Part shown: positions 1 through 10,902 of the stretch, one piece after another | Layout: each line of letters opens with the position of its first letter | Position numbering within the stretch: the stretch's first letter is position 1 | Source of the DNA: Lyophyllum atratum | Taxonomy: Eukaryota > Basidiomycota > Agaricomycetes > Agaricales > Lyophyllaceae | Length of the DNA: 64,000 nucleotides | Direction: 5' to 3' | Assembly (NCBI GenBank): GCA_014905825.1 | Contig: JACGCN010000090.1 | Span: 1-64,000 of the forward strand | Notes under the pieces: model-generated | The model's database searches: none | The model's input: the letters and a program-made list of their open reading frames with translations, nothing else | What the model was told of the DNA's origin: nothing | Position numbers and translations under genes: made by a program

Positions 1-660
1 TTTATAACCTCCCCGACTTCAGAAATTTGCCCAAACTCAGGTTGATTACGTCCTGGGTAACAACCCAATGTACGGTCTGTATCGGCACTCACCTTTCACA
101 AGTTGAAGGCTAATGCATGATATCAGTGCCATACATTGTGGGCTCTCATCCAAACTCGCCGTCGAACCCACATTCGGCGATGGCGGCCGGAGGAAACGAC
201 ATAAGCAACATTGATACCTCTCCTGAGAAGGAGGCATATGTACTTTATGGTGCTGTCATTGGCGGTCCTATAAGCACGACAACTACTACGATATCCGGAG
301 TGATTGGCCTGAAACGGAGGTGTGTGCGCCTTGCATTATGCGCGTTATGCCTCGTGCTCTTGCTGACGAATAACAGGTTGCTCTTGATTACAACGCGCCA
401 TGCTAACGTTGCCGCGATGCACGCTGAATGATTCGAACGATCCGTTCTTCACTTCCTTGGAAGTAGGAGCGTACGAGAACGTCCGGCCGAAAGGTCTACC
501 TTGCGATCCAGTGTTTCCCAACGCCTGTGCTGGGCCTCAGCTCAGCAAGGGTGGAAAGATTGCCATGGCAGTATCTGTCACCGTCGTTGGACTCACTGTT
601 TTCGCCCTTGTGGCTTGGTACATATCTGTTGGTGGCACCAAATGCCGCAAGGCCACCTAG
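1..660 (+). CDS. GH9 endoglucanase, 3' part, membrane-anchored; frame broken
   Basis: C-terminal part of a glycoside hydrolase family 9 cellulase (hydrolysis of beta-1,4-glucan); the 5' part lies outside the window. Visible pieces are DYVLGNNPM (about 40-78), then after an intron PYIVGSHPNSPSNPHSA and the GH9 signature YVLYGAVIGGP (about 230-270), then after a second intron (about 309-365) VALDYNAP, MLTL and DPFFTSLEVGAYE. The protein ends in one hydrophobic segment (about 560-640) and a short basic tail with stop at 658-660, so it is probably anchored in the plasma membrane with the enzyme outside. No single frame joins the pieces: one base is missing near 270 (the continuation DKHDNYYDIRSDW is in the next frame), the splice near 132 is off by one, and there are lesions near 399, 410 and 424. 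Either a pseudogene or poor consensus; I favour the latter because neighbouring MET10 shows the same defect. Confidence 0.75.
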
Positions 661-892
661 CAGCCAATGACACTCCCGGACCTTTTATTCCGTTCCTCCC
701 GTGCATACAGTACATCCGTTTAAATAGATATTTCCTGTCCGCATGATATAAAAGCTGGACGAAAGATCATATAATGAAAAGCTACATCTAGGAAATCCCT
801 TATGTGACAATTTGACTCGTTGTAAATCCTCCCTTAGTAAACCTAGATATTTCACCTTGTCAATTGGTGTGGTCTCTACGAAAAAGGCAGGA

Positions 893-3800
893 GTACAGAC
901 CTCGAGAACATATCGCTCCTCCTCTTTCAGGCCTTCCAGTATTCTCCAGCCTTACTGGGTCGGCACCCTTGTATTTCACAAGAGCGTGACGAGCGCCTCG
1001 TACACGTCCGGGACAGGCCATGTAGGGCCGCACAGGTAGAAGGACGCCCTGATCATCATACAGCATCTGCGCGAGTGCCTCGAGTCTTCCAACATCTTGT
1101 GTTGGATATAAACCTTCTTGGCTCCATCTCGGGAGAAGGCTAGACCAGCTCGGGTGACGATCCCCATCGAGAATAAAAGACTCGATTTCTTCTCCGTAGA
1201 GGTACTCGGAGGCTTGGTGCCGAGAACCGAAGTAGTAATAGACTGGCCCAATCTCCTGGCCCTGTGAGGCAAGGAAGGCGAAGTGTTGCAGGAATGCGCG
1301 GAATGGGGCCGCCCCCGTACCGAGTCCAGCCATGATGATGGGCTGCTTGGGATTGGACGGCAGCTAGAGATAGCGGAAGCATTAGCGCCCGACTGCGGAG
1401 AAGACATACAGGGAGCATACCTTCATTACGCTGGGCTTGATCGATACAGTTACTTTCTGGCCGACACGCAGACCGACGAGGTATCTCGTGCATTGACCAT
1501 ATCGAGGAGAGCCTAGATTTTTACCCTGAGTAAGAAAACATTCTCAAGATTTGAGGTATTTAAAATTGAGCTCACCGCTTGGGGTCACCCAGTCCACAGT
1601 GACGACCAATAAGTCAACTCGGTTTGCCTACGACACTTTGGGCGCTGGCAATGCTGTAATGCCTGGGCTTGATGTCCCCCACCAATTCGCAAAGCTTCTC
1701 AATCCCCGGCTTCGCGCTTGGGTATCTCATAAGAACGTCAACGAAGTTTACGGTATCTTTGTCGGAAAACTTCTTGTAAGTCGACGAGCCTTCTGGGGAA
1801 CCAACGAACAGCAGGGCATGACGATCGACAGAAGAGGTAGCATATGCGGCAAGATCTGTGTAAAAGGACTTGGGGGGATGCCCAAAGAGGTCGATCTGCT
1901 GTTGTAGCGCTTGCAAGACGGTTCGGGTGTGCATCTTGCCCTCGCCCGCGATAACGGGAATGGTCACAAGCCTGCCAGGATCCACGCCGTACCAGTTGCA
2001 GAACTCGAGCACTTCTTTCTCGTCATTCCACCCGTGCACCCCAAGAGCTTCACCGATTTCATATTTCAAGCCTGTGCCGGTGGTGTCGAATTCGAGATGA
2101 AACACATTGCGATCGTACTCGAGCGGGGTGAGGCGGCGGTTGACGGAACATGCAACGAGATAAGTACGGTCCGCGACTTCTGGTCGCAGAGCAGGGTTAG
2201 AAGGGAACTCTTCTAACGAAGATTCTGAAGGGGGTGTGAATGCTGAGGGGAAGATGAGATGTTTGGCGGCGTCATGCCAGGACGCGAGCCGGGCACCATT
2301 GACAAAGGTCTCTCCATCGTCAGTTTCGACAGCGATAGCGTTGGATTCAAAAGCCTTCAAAGGTGAACCGGCTTGTGAGGGCGGTGTAAGTTCAATCTCC
2401 TCCAAAGCAGACCAAGCCTGTGCATTGATCTTCGCTAAAGCAATGCCCTCAGCAATATCACCCAACTCCGCTTGAGCCACATTGAGGACAGTCGACTCCG
2501 TCGCCGCCCCTCCAAGATACAACCTTACAAATGCTAGATGAGCAAGGATGACTTGAATGACATCAGTCGCTGGACCAGCGTCCCCTGTAATCTTGGAAGC
2601 GATCTCCTTCACATTGATAGTGAAAATCCGCAAATCTTGATCAGCGATCAGGGATGCCACTTCAGACGAAAGATTCGACGACAATTCCTCTGGAGACCAT
2701 GATGTGACCACGAGGACCGGGGACCCTCGCTTTGCGTACTGCAGGACGGAATGAGTCTTCAAGAGGTTCTGGTCTAAAATGGCGAGGAAATCGACTGTGC
2801 CCTCGCTTGTTGGGTCGAGTGACAAGGGAATGGTCAGTGGGAGGAAGTCAGTCAACTCGGCCTTCGACGACAGAAGCAGACGGCTAACAGCGATACCTCC
2901 GGGTTTGGATAACGCATCGTAGTCGGTCAGTGAGCGCACGCTGATTCCTTTGCTAGAGGCGAAAAGATTTTCCGTGAGGCGTGATAAGGCTGCCAGGGGG
3001 GATTGTGGGCTGCTGAACAAGACAGCCCTCTTCATATTCGGTGAGTGAAGAGATGCTATGTTGCCGGCGCCAGAGGAGGTGATGGTGCCAATGAACCTAA
3101 AGAAGGCCCCTTCCTTGTTCAGGTATTCCTGGGTTTTAGAAGGCGTGATTCGATGCGCATGTACTGAGATGTCGGCCCTGTTCTCTAAAATAGTACCGAA
3201 AACAGCGACGTACAAACCACCTTGGGTAGAGGTGTTGGGAACGTCATCAATGATGTGCACGCTGACAACACCCTTGGGCAAGATGCTTTGGAGGGCGGCC
3301 TCGTCCCACGGACGAAGAACGTTGACGACGATAACAGCGAGGCCTGAAGTTCGATGTGCAGCGGCGGCGGCGGCCAACGCGAGGGGCCCATTCAATAAAA
3401 CAATCGCAGTGTGTGCCTGAGCATCACCGAAAAAGTCGAAGAACTTGTAACCCGCATTACTGATGACCTCTGCAACACTGGTATCCGAGTCGTCTTTTCC
3501 GGACAACGGAGCTATCGAATGTCCGGTCTCCCGAGAACTGCTATGTTGGTCGAATAGATGGATGACATGGGATTGTGTGAGCTTGTAAGAGATCGCAGCA
3601 AAGTCGACGGTCTGCTGAGGGGTAGCAGAAAGGAGTACCACGATGTTCTCCGGCAGCGTAAACCATGTCGATGCAAGTGACGCCAATGAAGGAGAGAGTG
3701 AGAAAGTTTCGCCAATAAAGGTCAAAGTTGGCACTTGAATGACCAATCTGCTTGTGGGTGTGGCTGTCGGTAGGTGGGAGAGCGATGGCGCCATCATGGA

Positions 3801-4193
3801 AAGTCCACCAGGGGTCGTATAGGCTGTCAATACAGCGCCTTTGACAGTATCCTGACTCGTCCCTTCCGATAGTCTCCCGACCAGACTCAGACCTGCACCT
3901 GCTCTTGTCTGTAGGTCCACGACTGAAATTGCGCTTGACCCAGATTTCGCCCAATCTTTTGTTAAAGTACCAAAGCCTGCCTGCTCGGCAAGATCATATA
4001 TGTATACGGTAGAGCTGGAGTTTTGTCGTGAAGCGATGAACTCCACGAGACTAGATGCCGAAAGACGGGGGTTGTAGTAGACATCCTGCTCGAGAGTATC
4101 TGGTGAACCCTTGAGCAGAGGAGATGGGGGTGAAGAAAGAGTGGTGGTCGACGAGAAGGGTGTTGACGCGCCTGAAGTCTTCGAGACAGTCAT
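893..4193 (-). CDS. MET10: Sulfite reductase [NADPH] flavoprotein subunit; 3' end frame-broken
   Basis: Flavoprotein (alpha) subunit of assimilatory sulfite reductase, which passes electrons from NADPH through FAD to the haem subunit that reduces sulfite to sulfide for cysteine and methionine synthesis. The clean part (1640-4193) encodes about 850 residues in one frame: a pyruvate:ferredoxin-oxidoreductase-like N-terminal region, as in yeast Met10, then the ferredoxin-reductase module with the FAD motif PRHYSIASA. An intron follows near 1570, then VGQKVTVSIKPSV, another intron, and the NADPH part GLGTGAAPFRAFLQ, YYFGSRHQASEYLYGEE, VYIQHKMLEDS and LCGPTWPVPDVYEAL. Start chosen at ATG 4193 (MTVSKTSG); the frame stays open upstream. 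From about 1620 to 893 at least eight one-base errors, mostly in short homopolymers, break the frame, so the stop position is approximate. Confidence 0.88.
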
Positions 4194-4483
4194 TTTGGTA
4201 GAGACTGGACTAAGTAGAGCAGACCACACTTTTCTATAAGTATTTTCGCCATCGCTGACTGGCCGTTGTGAATGAATGAAGCAATTCGTGCTCAGAAGCA
4301 CGTCTTCAGCTGCCCTCACGTGTTGCGATTCAATCACGCGAAAAGGAATCCGGCCCGGACAAATTTCAATTTGGCTCCTACTTGAAGGTACATGTAGCAT
4401 ACGATATACATACAAGGTGAGCGCTGCGTTCGTATTATTTACTGCTTGCGTTAGTATCTTCACAGCGCATTCGCGCATGGTAT

Positions 4484-5535
4484 CTATGTACGGATGGTGC
4501 TGAAGAGACGATCACCCTATGCCATTTTCGTGAGCCTGCTAATCACAGTTTAAAACCTTGCACTTACTGTATCTCCAAGCCCTGGGCTGATGATACCCTC
4601 CGAAGTCAATACCTCGTCTACGCCAGCGACCCAAATCTAATCTGGGTTGATAAATGGACGATTGTGTACGAACATCGACTCACCTCGAGATCCGGATATC
4701 CGGCTTGGACGTGGGCCAAACCCTCTCGAGAGGCTAAAACACAGAGAAGTTTGACATCCTTCACTGGAGTAAACAGTTCTAGAAATCCTTTGGCTAAAGA
4801 GATCGGGCAACGACAAACCAGGGATGCCCCAATCCACTATCATGGCAAGTGCAGCACACGCCGTCCCACCCGTTGCGATGAGAGGGTCGAGGAGGAAAAC
4901 CTGATCCACAGGCGGCGAGGGAGGGAGCTTCGAATAATCTGACAAGATAGGTGAGCGAGAACACGATAAGTAAAGGGGAGGATACTCACATTCTACTGGC
5001 TGTAGAGTCACTTTCTCTCGGAATAGACCTAAGTGATATACTGGTGCAGCTCTGAAGATACGGCACATAAGACTTGTAGTGGAGTCATGGTGGTATACTC
5101 ACGGGAATAAAGTTAACTGCGTCGTGGTGAGTTTTGACGCTTGATCTGATAACGGTGACTTACCAAGGCATCCGTCATGCCCAGCCCAGCCCTCAAGATA
5201 GGCGTTAAGCCGATCCTTGGCTTAATCACGGTGCCCGTGAAGGGGCCCACAGGTGTTTCCTGTTTCCCAATGATTGATCAACAGGGTAAGATCGGTCTGT
5301 GGGCCATCCACGTACTCCTTGAAAACTCGACTCTTCAAGCGTCCGGGTAGCTTCGAGTCCCAAAATCAGACTGATTTGGTGGATACCCTGTTGTAATGGG
5401 CTCAGTACATGCGAATGTTCGCCACTGTTTCCTTACCTCGCGGAACTCTTTAGGACCGGTTGAAGTCTGTCGGAGCTTCGACAATTCGGCGTTGACGATC
5501 GGGTGGGACAGAACATTGATTCTCGCAGGACTCAT
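4484..5535 (-). CDS. FUR1: Uracil phosphoribosyltransferase
   Basis: Salvages uracil: uracil + PRPP gives UMP + PPi, in the cytosol. Seven or more exons join cleanly: MSPARINVLSHPIVNAELSK, then EFREGIHQISLILGLEATR, ETPVGPFTG, IKPRIGLTPILRAGLGMTDAL, a 14-nt exon (5103-5116), APVYHLGLFREKVTLQPVEY, the PRPP-binding loop LLDPLIATGGTA, VKLLCVLASREGLAHVQAGY and IWVAGVDEVLTSEG. The last intron splits GLGDT from GDRLFSTIRT, which restores the conserved C-terminal uracil-binding GDTGDR; stop TAG at 4484-4486. The sequence resembles the compact bacterial-type Upp more than the yeast FUR1 form, which has an N-terminal extension. It lies 290 bp upstream of MET10 on the same strand. Product is certain; the symbol is by function. 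Confidence 0.9.
5103..5116 (-). other. 14-nt internal exon of the uracil phosphoribosyltransferase gene
   Basis: Between MTDAL and APVYHLGLFRE, reading on the minus strand, a 14-nt exon (codes LTLFP plus two bases of a codon) is flanked by an acceptor ending acgcag and a donor gtgagtat. It is needed for frame and for the family's conserved (L)xLFP segment. Confidence 0.7.
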
Positions 5536-5688
5536 GAGGGGGAAGTGTAAGAGGAGATACTGAGAACGTCCAGGGTGTTAAAGGCGAGAACGAGGCAAAC
5601 GCGTGCCATGTGCGGAGGTTATGCCCCTGTTGTGCGGGGTTTAGGATCATAGATAAGATCCGGTCCTGTATTATCTTATCTACAGTAT

Positions 5689-7073
5689 CTATCGTCGTTT
5701 ATATTCACAGGGTTTGAGCAAATCAGCTCGAGATAATAGCTTTGCCCACTCTTTGTCGCCTTTTCTCGTCCTTGCCATCTTCTTGAACTCAAATAATGTG
5801 AAATGAGAATTACTGTCGTCCTACGGAACTCTAAGTCGTAGTCGGTGGCACGCTTGGAGAGAAAAAGCCTTACCTTAGACCTCAGTCGGAAGCCAATCGA
5901 TGCTATGACAGCTTGGAATTCCTCAACATCTGTGAAACGACTCGCTACTTCGGCTACCTTTAGCTCTCCACTGCACAGACAATGACGCATGAGTAAGATT
6001 GTAAAGGAAAAGGTGCAATAAGTACACACCCGGGCTTGAGAATCCGCCATGCTTCACGCAGACAATTCGGCCAGTTAGTGCCCATTAAGCTGAGAGCACA
6101 TACAACTACGTCCACCACATGGCCCTCACCGTCTGACTTGCCGTCTTCAGTACCGTCCGAGCCGGGAAGCGGAACCTTGTTACAAATGTCGGCCTCCACC
6201 ACGAACACTCCGTCGGAGACGAGGTCAAAAGATAGAACAGTCATCCCGTTGGGTATGAGGGCACGAGCGATGGCCGCGTCCCCACATCCGAGATCTGCGA
6301 TGACTGTCTTCTGCGGATACGCCGATAACTCCGAGATATAACACTCGACGGGATTCGTGGGCCATACTTGAACCTGGTGACGGAAACCGGCATGATACTA
6401 TGATTCAATTGAGTATGTGTGTCAGAGCAGTGATTTTTGGGAAGCATACATCTTCGAATACACGGGGATCCTCTTTCATCATCTGGTGTGCTTCATGGCT
6501 GTCCGTTTTGTACAAGCTTTCATTTATTAATCTATGTAGGGCAATTTCAAGACATACGCGTGAGCGGAAGCTTTGAGCTCACCTGAAGCGCGCTCCGTCT
6601 AGGCTTTGCTTCATGCCTTGCTGGAGAGCCGTCAGACCGCTTGTAGAGCTATCCAGCGACTTCCTCGTGGAAGCGACAGCCGAAGACGATTCAGCTGTGT
6701 GTTCTGTTTTCCCCCTTTTCGCGGGTCTAGGAGGTAAAGCAGAGTCCGTTTCGGTAGCCTTTAGTGGCCTGGGTCGCGATATCTTCTTCTGCCCTTCCAC
6801 AGCATCTGCCTTTGATTTCGCCTTCTTCTGTTTCTCTGCCTTTTGTTTTCCCCCAAGAAGTCCCATTTGACCTCTTTTCTTTTCCCCGTGTTTCCCTTGA
6901 TCATCCACCGACGAACCACCTTTTAACTTTTTAACTAATTTTTCGAGATTCACTTCCGCTGATTGTAATTTATGAGTGTCGCTTGCAGGTCGTTTACGCT
7001 TCTTGGATTGGGAGGAAGATTCAGTAATGGGAGGCGAGGTCACAGACCATCCTGGGATATCGAAAAGAGGCAT
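5689..7073 (-). CDS. RRP8: Ribosomal RNA-processing protein 8 (25S rRNA methyltransferase)
   Basis: Nucleolar SAM-dependent methyltransferase; yeast Rrp8 makes m1A645 in 25S rRNA and is needed for early pre-rRNA cleavage. Exon 1 (6579-7073) codes a Lys-rich, nucleolar-type N-terminus starting MPLFDIPGWSV and ending GLTALQQGMKQSLDGARFR, the usual entry to the domain. Then follow INESLYK, HAGFRHQVQVWPTNPVE, the SAM motif I VIADLGCGDAAIARAL, VVEADICNKVPL, VVVCALSLMGTNWP, EAWRILKPG and GELKVAEVASRF. The C-terminus is FTLFEFKKM...EWAKLL...PCEYKRR with stop TAG at 5689-5691. About five short introns. It is divergent from the HerA-like gene across about 640 bp. Confidence 0.9.
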
Positions 7074-7716
7074 TTGGGATGACGGACAGTGGTGTTATTG
7101 AAGTCGGGGTGCTGAGCTTCGCAGAAGGCTGATATGTCTGTATAGGAGAGACCATGTAGCTGGGACTCGGACGCCAGAATGGTAGGGATTACGTAACGGT
7201 ACACTTACGAGTAGCGCCCACATCGACCACTGATACCCACTTCCAAGAACACCGATACGTTTTGAGCCTATCATTATTACAACATTCCCGCTAAGGTCAG
7301 TCCGAGATACCTAATACGATGTTGCGCATGGAAATTCGCGCTGATGCTGCAGGTAGAAGCACCTACGGGAAGTTAGGCCCTCGTCGAGAAATCGAGGGAG
7401 ACGGGGCGCCCCGCCTCTGCGCAGCTATTTGCCTGCATTTAACAATGTCGCTCGGTACATTCTGACCATGATCTGAATGGGCAAGAAGATCGCGAGAAAC
7501 GTGAATGGAAGAATCGGACAGCCAATTAAAAATCTGTCACAAAGCGCGTATTACCTCTTATTTTCAGAGACATGCCATATCTCGTCTAGGCGTATGTAAA
7601 GATCCCTGCCTGACCGGACATCCGCCATCCTGTCGCCATGTTATAAAAGGTCAGCACATTTGTGTCTGAAATTATATACTTTTTCACACCACTATCCTTT
7701 CCAGTTGGCTCACTAC
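7074..7716. promoter_or_regulatory. Intergenic region between RRP8 and the HerA-like ATPase gene
   Basis: 643 bp separating two divergent start codons, so it must hold both promoters. A TATAAAA box at 7642-7648 lies about 70 bp before the + strand ATG at 7717. I see no convincing coding exon here; the minus-strand open frames over 7586-7852 are shadows of the + gene. Confidence 0.5.
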
Positions 7717-9570
7717 ATGAACACTGACCTCGATACCTCGGTAAGTGTAGACTCGATACAGTGCCGTACCTATGATTAAGCTCACGACTCAGGCCGAATT
7801 TTCCTTGCTGGATCATGACTTGTGCGATCGTCAAGTACACGTACAACAGCATGACCTATCGACCGCCCCTTTGGTAACAAGGGAGGCATATGAAATGGCT
7901 GGATACGCTGGAACTGCAAGCCAGTACGGCGTTATGGGACGGTTGATGTCTATTCAGTGAGCATGGATACCCAGTTGCATGGCTAGCGCTTATCGCGTTC
8001 AACAGCTCCAAGTCTTCTCTCGACATACCTGAAGACCCCCGACTTTACTTAAACACTGTAAAGATTAGCAACGCCAGTTGTATTCCATAGACTTACGTGT
8101 TTGCTCCATCTTAGAACGCCCCTTTCTCCGCTGTTGTATGCGGCGTTCAAGGTATGTTCGCGCCCATGATCTTTGCCTTTCTTTTGGTGATTGTTTTTCG
8201 TAGGGGCTGGAAAATCGCACACGGTCTCGGTAATTTTGGAGAATATGCTCGTTGCTGGTTGTCCATCCATCGGTTCCTTGGAGAAGCCGCTCTCTGGGCT
8301 TGTTCTTTACCTCGGAGAAGGTGGCCCAAGCACTCTTCCTAGCGAGGTTGCATGGCTCGCAGCATCGAGCAGCGCGGGAATTACGCCACCTGCAATTCAC
8401 GTTTTTGTGTCACAATCTTCCTTGAACACGATGCGCGCAGTTTATGAGCCCCTCGGCAGCCAAGTCGTTGTTGAACCGTTGACCTTTTCCGAATCTGAGC
8501 TTGACGCTCAAGCCTTCCTATCAATGATGGCTGTTGGGTCGTCCGACTCTGCACCTTTGTATGTTCAGGTGATCCTGGTAAGTCGGCTCTCACTCGCCTT
8601 TAATCTGGTCTTATGTTTTATAGACAATCCTCCGAGAACTTGGAGAGAATTACACGTACCAAGCATTTATGCAAGCCCTGGATGTTCAGAAGAAGAGTTT
8701 CAACCCCGCCCAGATCTCTGGTCTGGAACAACGGATGTCGTTACTCACATCCTTTATGGACAAGAAGAATCATGTTTCCAAGGGCCGCGCTAAGGGACGC
8801 GCATGTCAACCATCTCGATTTGCTGCAGGAAGATTGACTATCATAGATCTTTCTGATCCTTTCATTGACCCTGTGTCTGCCTGTGGACTTTTCGAAATCA
8901 TCACTAGACTCTTCGTCCGTGCGGATGTTGGGACCGGGAAAGTATTAGTCGTCGACGAAGCCCATAAGGTGAGAAATGTTGGTCTATTGGTTTCATATAT
9001 TGAGAACATTTCCTGAATAACAGTATCTATCATCGACGCGAGGATCGTCAGGGTTAACAAATGCCCTTCTGGCTTTAACTCGGCAGCAAAGACACTTATC
9101 TATGCGGGTCATCATCAGCACTCAAGGTGCGTGCAAGAGATGCAAGGCTCTGACGGTGACTGACGCGACCTTTCTTTGTTCTAGAGCCCACAGTGATACC
9201 CCCGGTGTTTCTTGATCTTTGTACCGTGGTCATCCTCCACCGCTTCTCATCACCCTCGTGGTGGGAGCATCTCATAAAGCATGTTTCTGCCGACTTTACG
9301 GGAAGCGACGCGTTCGACAAGGTCGTCAAGCTCCAAGCAAGTCTTCTTTGCTGTATCGTTAGTTAGACTGCTCCTTTAACAACATGCCAACAGACTGGTC
9401 AAGCCATTGTTCTTGCGTCCTCGGCGCTTGGAGTGTTTGCCTCGACTACTTCCTCAGAAGGGATAAACAGCAGGGCTCTGTCTCAGTTCGGGCGTCGATA
9501 TCTGGTCATGCAGACCAGAAAGAGAGTCACGAGGGACGGAGGAGCCTCTGTACTTGTCCTTGGCAGTTAA
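7717..9570 (+). CDS. HerA-like P-loop ATPase (fungal family)
   Basis: A fungal P-loop NTPase of the HerA/FtsK-like type seen in many filamentous fungi; cellular role unknown to me. Exon 1 is only eight codons (7717-7740, MNTDLDTS). Later exons give AEFSLLDHDL, MAGYAGTASQYGVMGRLMSI, DPRLYLNTNAPFSAVVCG and the Walker A VQGAGKSHT, which straddles an intron (8152-8203). The core continues LAGRLTIIDLSDPF-like (FAAGRLTIIDLSDPF), Walker B GKVLVVDEAHKYL, RQQRHLSMRVIISTQ, EPTVIPPVFLDLC and HRFSSPSWWEHLIKHV, which includes the HerA-type STQ..P segment. The end is ASVLVLGS with stop at 9568-9570. All exons join without frame breaks. It converges with the DUF952 gene, 68 bp away. Confidence 0.8.
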
Positions 9571-9638
9571 CCTGTGTCGTGTTCCTAACCAGTTGTCGAA
9601 AACAGACGTTACGTAGCCTATATATATATCGTGCAGTA

Positions 9639-10102
9639 TCATCGTGAATAAACCAGCCAATCCTCTCCACGAATCTTCTCTACATCCCAGTCGTCACTGC
9701 CTTTCTCCAACACGAACACATTCTCTACTTCTCCATTTCCGAGTTGCCCCCCATTATACAAGTGAGGATAAACACCCTCGGCTCCTATATCACCAGGATC
9801 TGTTTATAGATGATCAGTACTATCTCGTAATGTCCGAGAGGATCTAGTACGAACTCACTCTTGCCTCTTGGATCCTCCCATCGAATGTCCTTCTCGACGT
9901 TTTCGTACTCGATTCTTAACACATACATCTTCGTCTCGTTCGCAAAATACCGTGCCAATGTCCCCGGAAGCTGGATCGCGGTTGACAAGTGAATAAAGTT
10001 GTCGTTGGTATCAAGAGCACTCAGAGGGAGTCGTTTTGGGAGGGGAAGGATAATCAGATCCGAAGGAACGAGCTTGTATATGTAGGTCGGCGTATTCGAC
10101 AT
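9639..10102 (-). CDS. DUF952 domain protein
   Basis: Small protein of about 135 residues made almost entirely of a DUF952 domain, a family common in bacteria and scattered in fungi, with unknown biochemical role. Start ATG 10102 (MSNTPTYIYKLVP); key segments are LPLSALDTNDNFIHLSTA, LPGTLARYFA, MYVLRIEYENVEKDIRWED and, after a single intron (donor gtgagttc after PRGK), EGVYPHLYNGGQLGNGEVE and KIRGEDWLVYSR with stop at 9639-9641. The intron shows it is settled in this genome. It ends 68 bp from the HerA-like gene. Confidence 0.85.
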
Positions 10103-10392
10103 CGTGGTGGTGATAGGATCCAAAATAGTCGATTCTGGGATCGATGCGTATCCATCATACTGGAGGTTATCCGTCACGCGATCGCGATCGGCGTCTCCTT
10201 TCCTCATCCAAACATTACGAGCTACGGAGAAAGTCCTTGACAATTTCGCGCTGGTTTCGCTTCTGACCAGTAGGTGGGTAGACCTTGACAATGATAGCTA
10301 CTGGATACACCTTCAGAGCGTATATGCTATATATGATTCGGGTGGTAAAATGTTGCAGGAATGCCAAAGGTAAGTCGCCTAGTCTCTCCTAG

Positions 10393-10836
10393 TCTATAGT
10401 GTCTTTCAATGTTCTGATTCTCCAAGGTTTATATTGAGACTTCCAGATAACGACAAGGTATAAAGCGTCGCAACAACAGCGGCAAGAAGAATGGTGAACG
10501 TGCCAAAGATCATCTAGACAGAGCAAGGGTGTGAAGTGTCAACCCCAACCGCGGTAATGCCTTGAACTACGTAGGTAACGACGGACAGTGTGAATGCAAG
10601 GACGGCCCACCCAACGAGCACTGGCGTTAAGCGCAGGAGCATCGCATGCCCCCATAGTTCCCAATAACTGCGTTGTGCATTGTGCATGTGCATGTGCAAA
10701 AATTATAACTATACCTTGTAGACATGACGATCTAAGTGAGTGCATGGGTTGATTTGGTAGAACGGAGGCATGACTGATTGTGTCCGTCTCGGAGAGATTA
10801 GGTTTGGTGCCTCCGACTCAAGAAGACACCGGTGAT
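10393..10836 (-). pseudogene. Decayed tandem copy of the last exons of the adjacent membrane-protein gene
   Basis: This segment matches 10940-11336 (the 3' end of the membrane-protein gene) along its whole length at roughly three bases in four, including the HNAQ..YGHAMLL..PPVL..WA transmembrane exon (here HNAQRSYWELWGHAMLLRLTP) and the flanking intron. It carries an in-frame stop after DTSHPCSV, a frame shift before the WK motif and an indel in the SIWRHQT exon. I read it as a partial tandem duplication that has decayed, not a gene. 10103-10392 beside it holds nothing I can recognise. Confidence 0.75.
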
Positions 10837-10902
10837 TACACGCAACAAAAAAGCCAGTCCGATTTGGGATAAGTACTGGGTATATTTTAGAGGCGTACGT
10901 CT

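Noticed and set aside
4500..4580. Apparent loss of the GDTGDR motif in the uracil phosphoribosyltransferase
   Set aside because: Extending the last intron to ...ggcatag restores GDRLFSTIRT and a proper stop.
7586..7852. Minus-strand 88-codon frame considered as a small membrane protein
   Set aside because: It overlaps exons 1-2 of the HerA-like gene, whose splice chain and motif continuity are stronger.
9639..10102. Recent horizontal transfer of DUF952 from bacteria
   Set aside because: The gene has a normal spliceosomal intron and local base composition; DUF952 already occurs in fungi.
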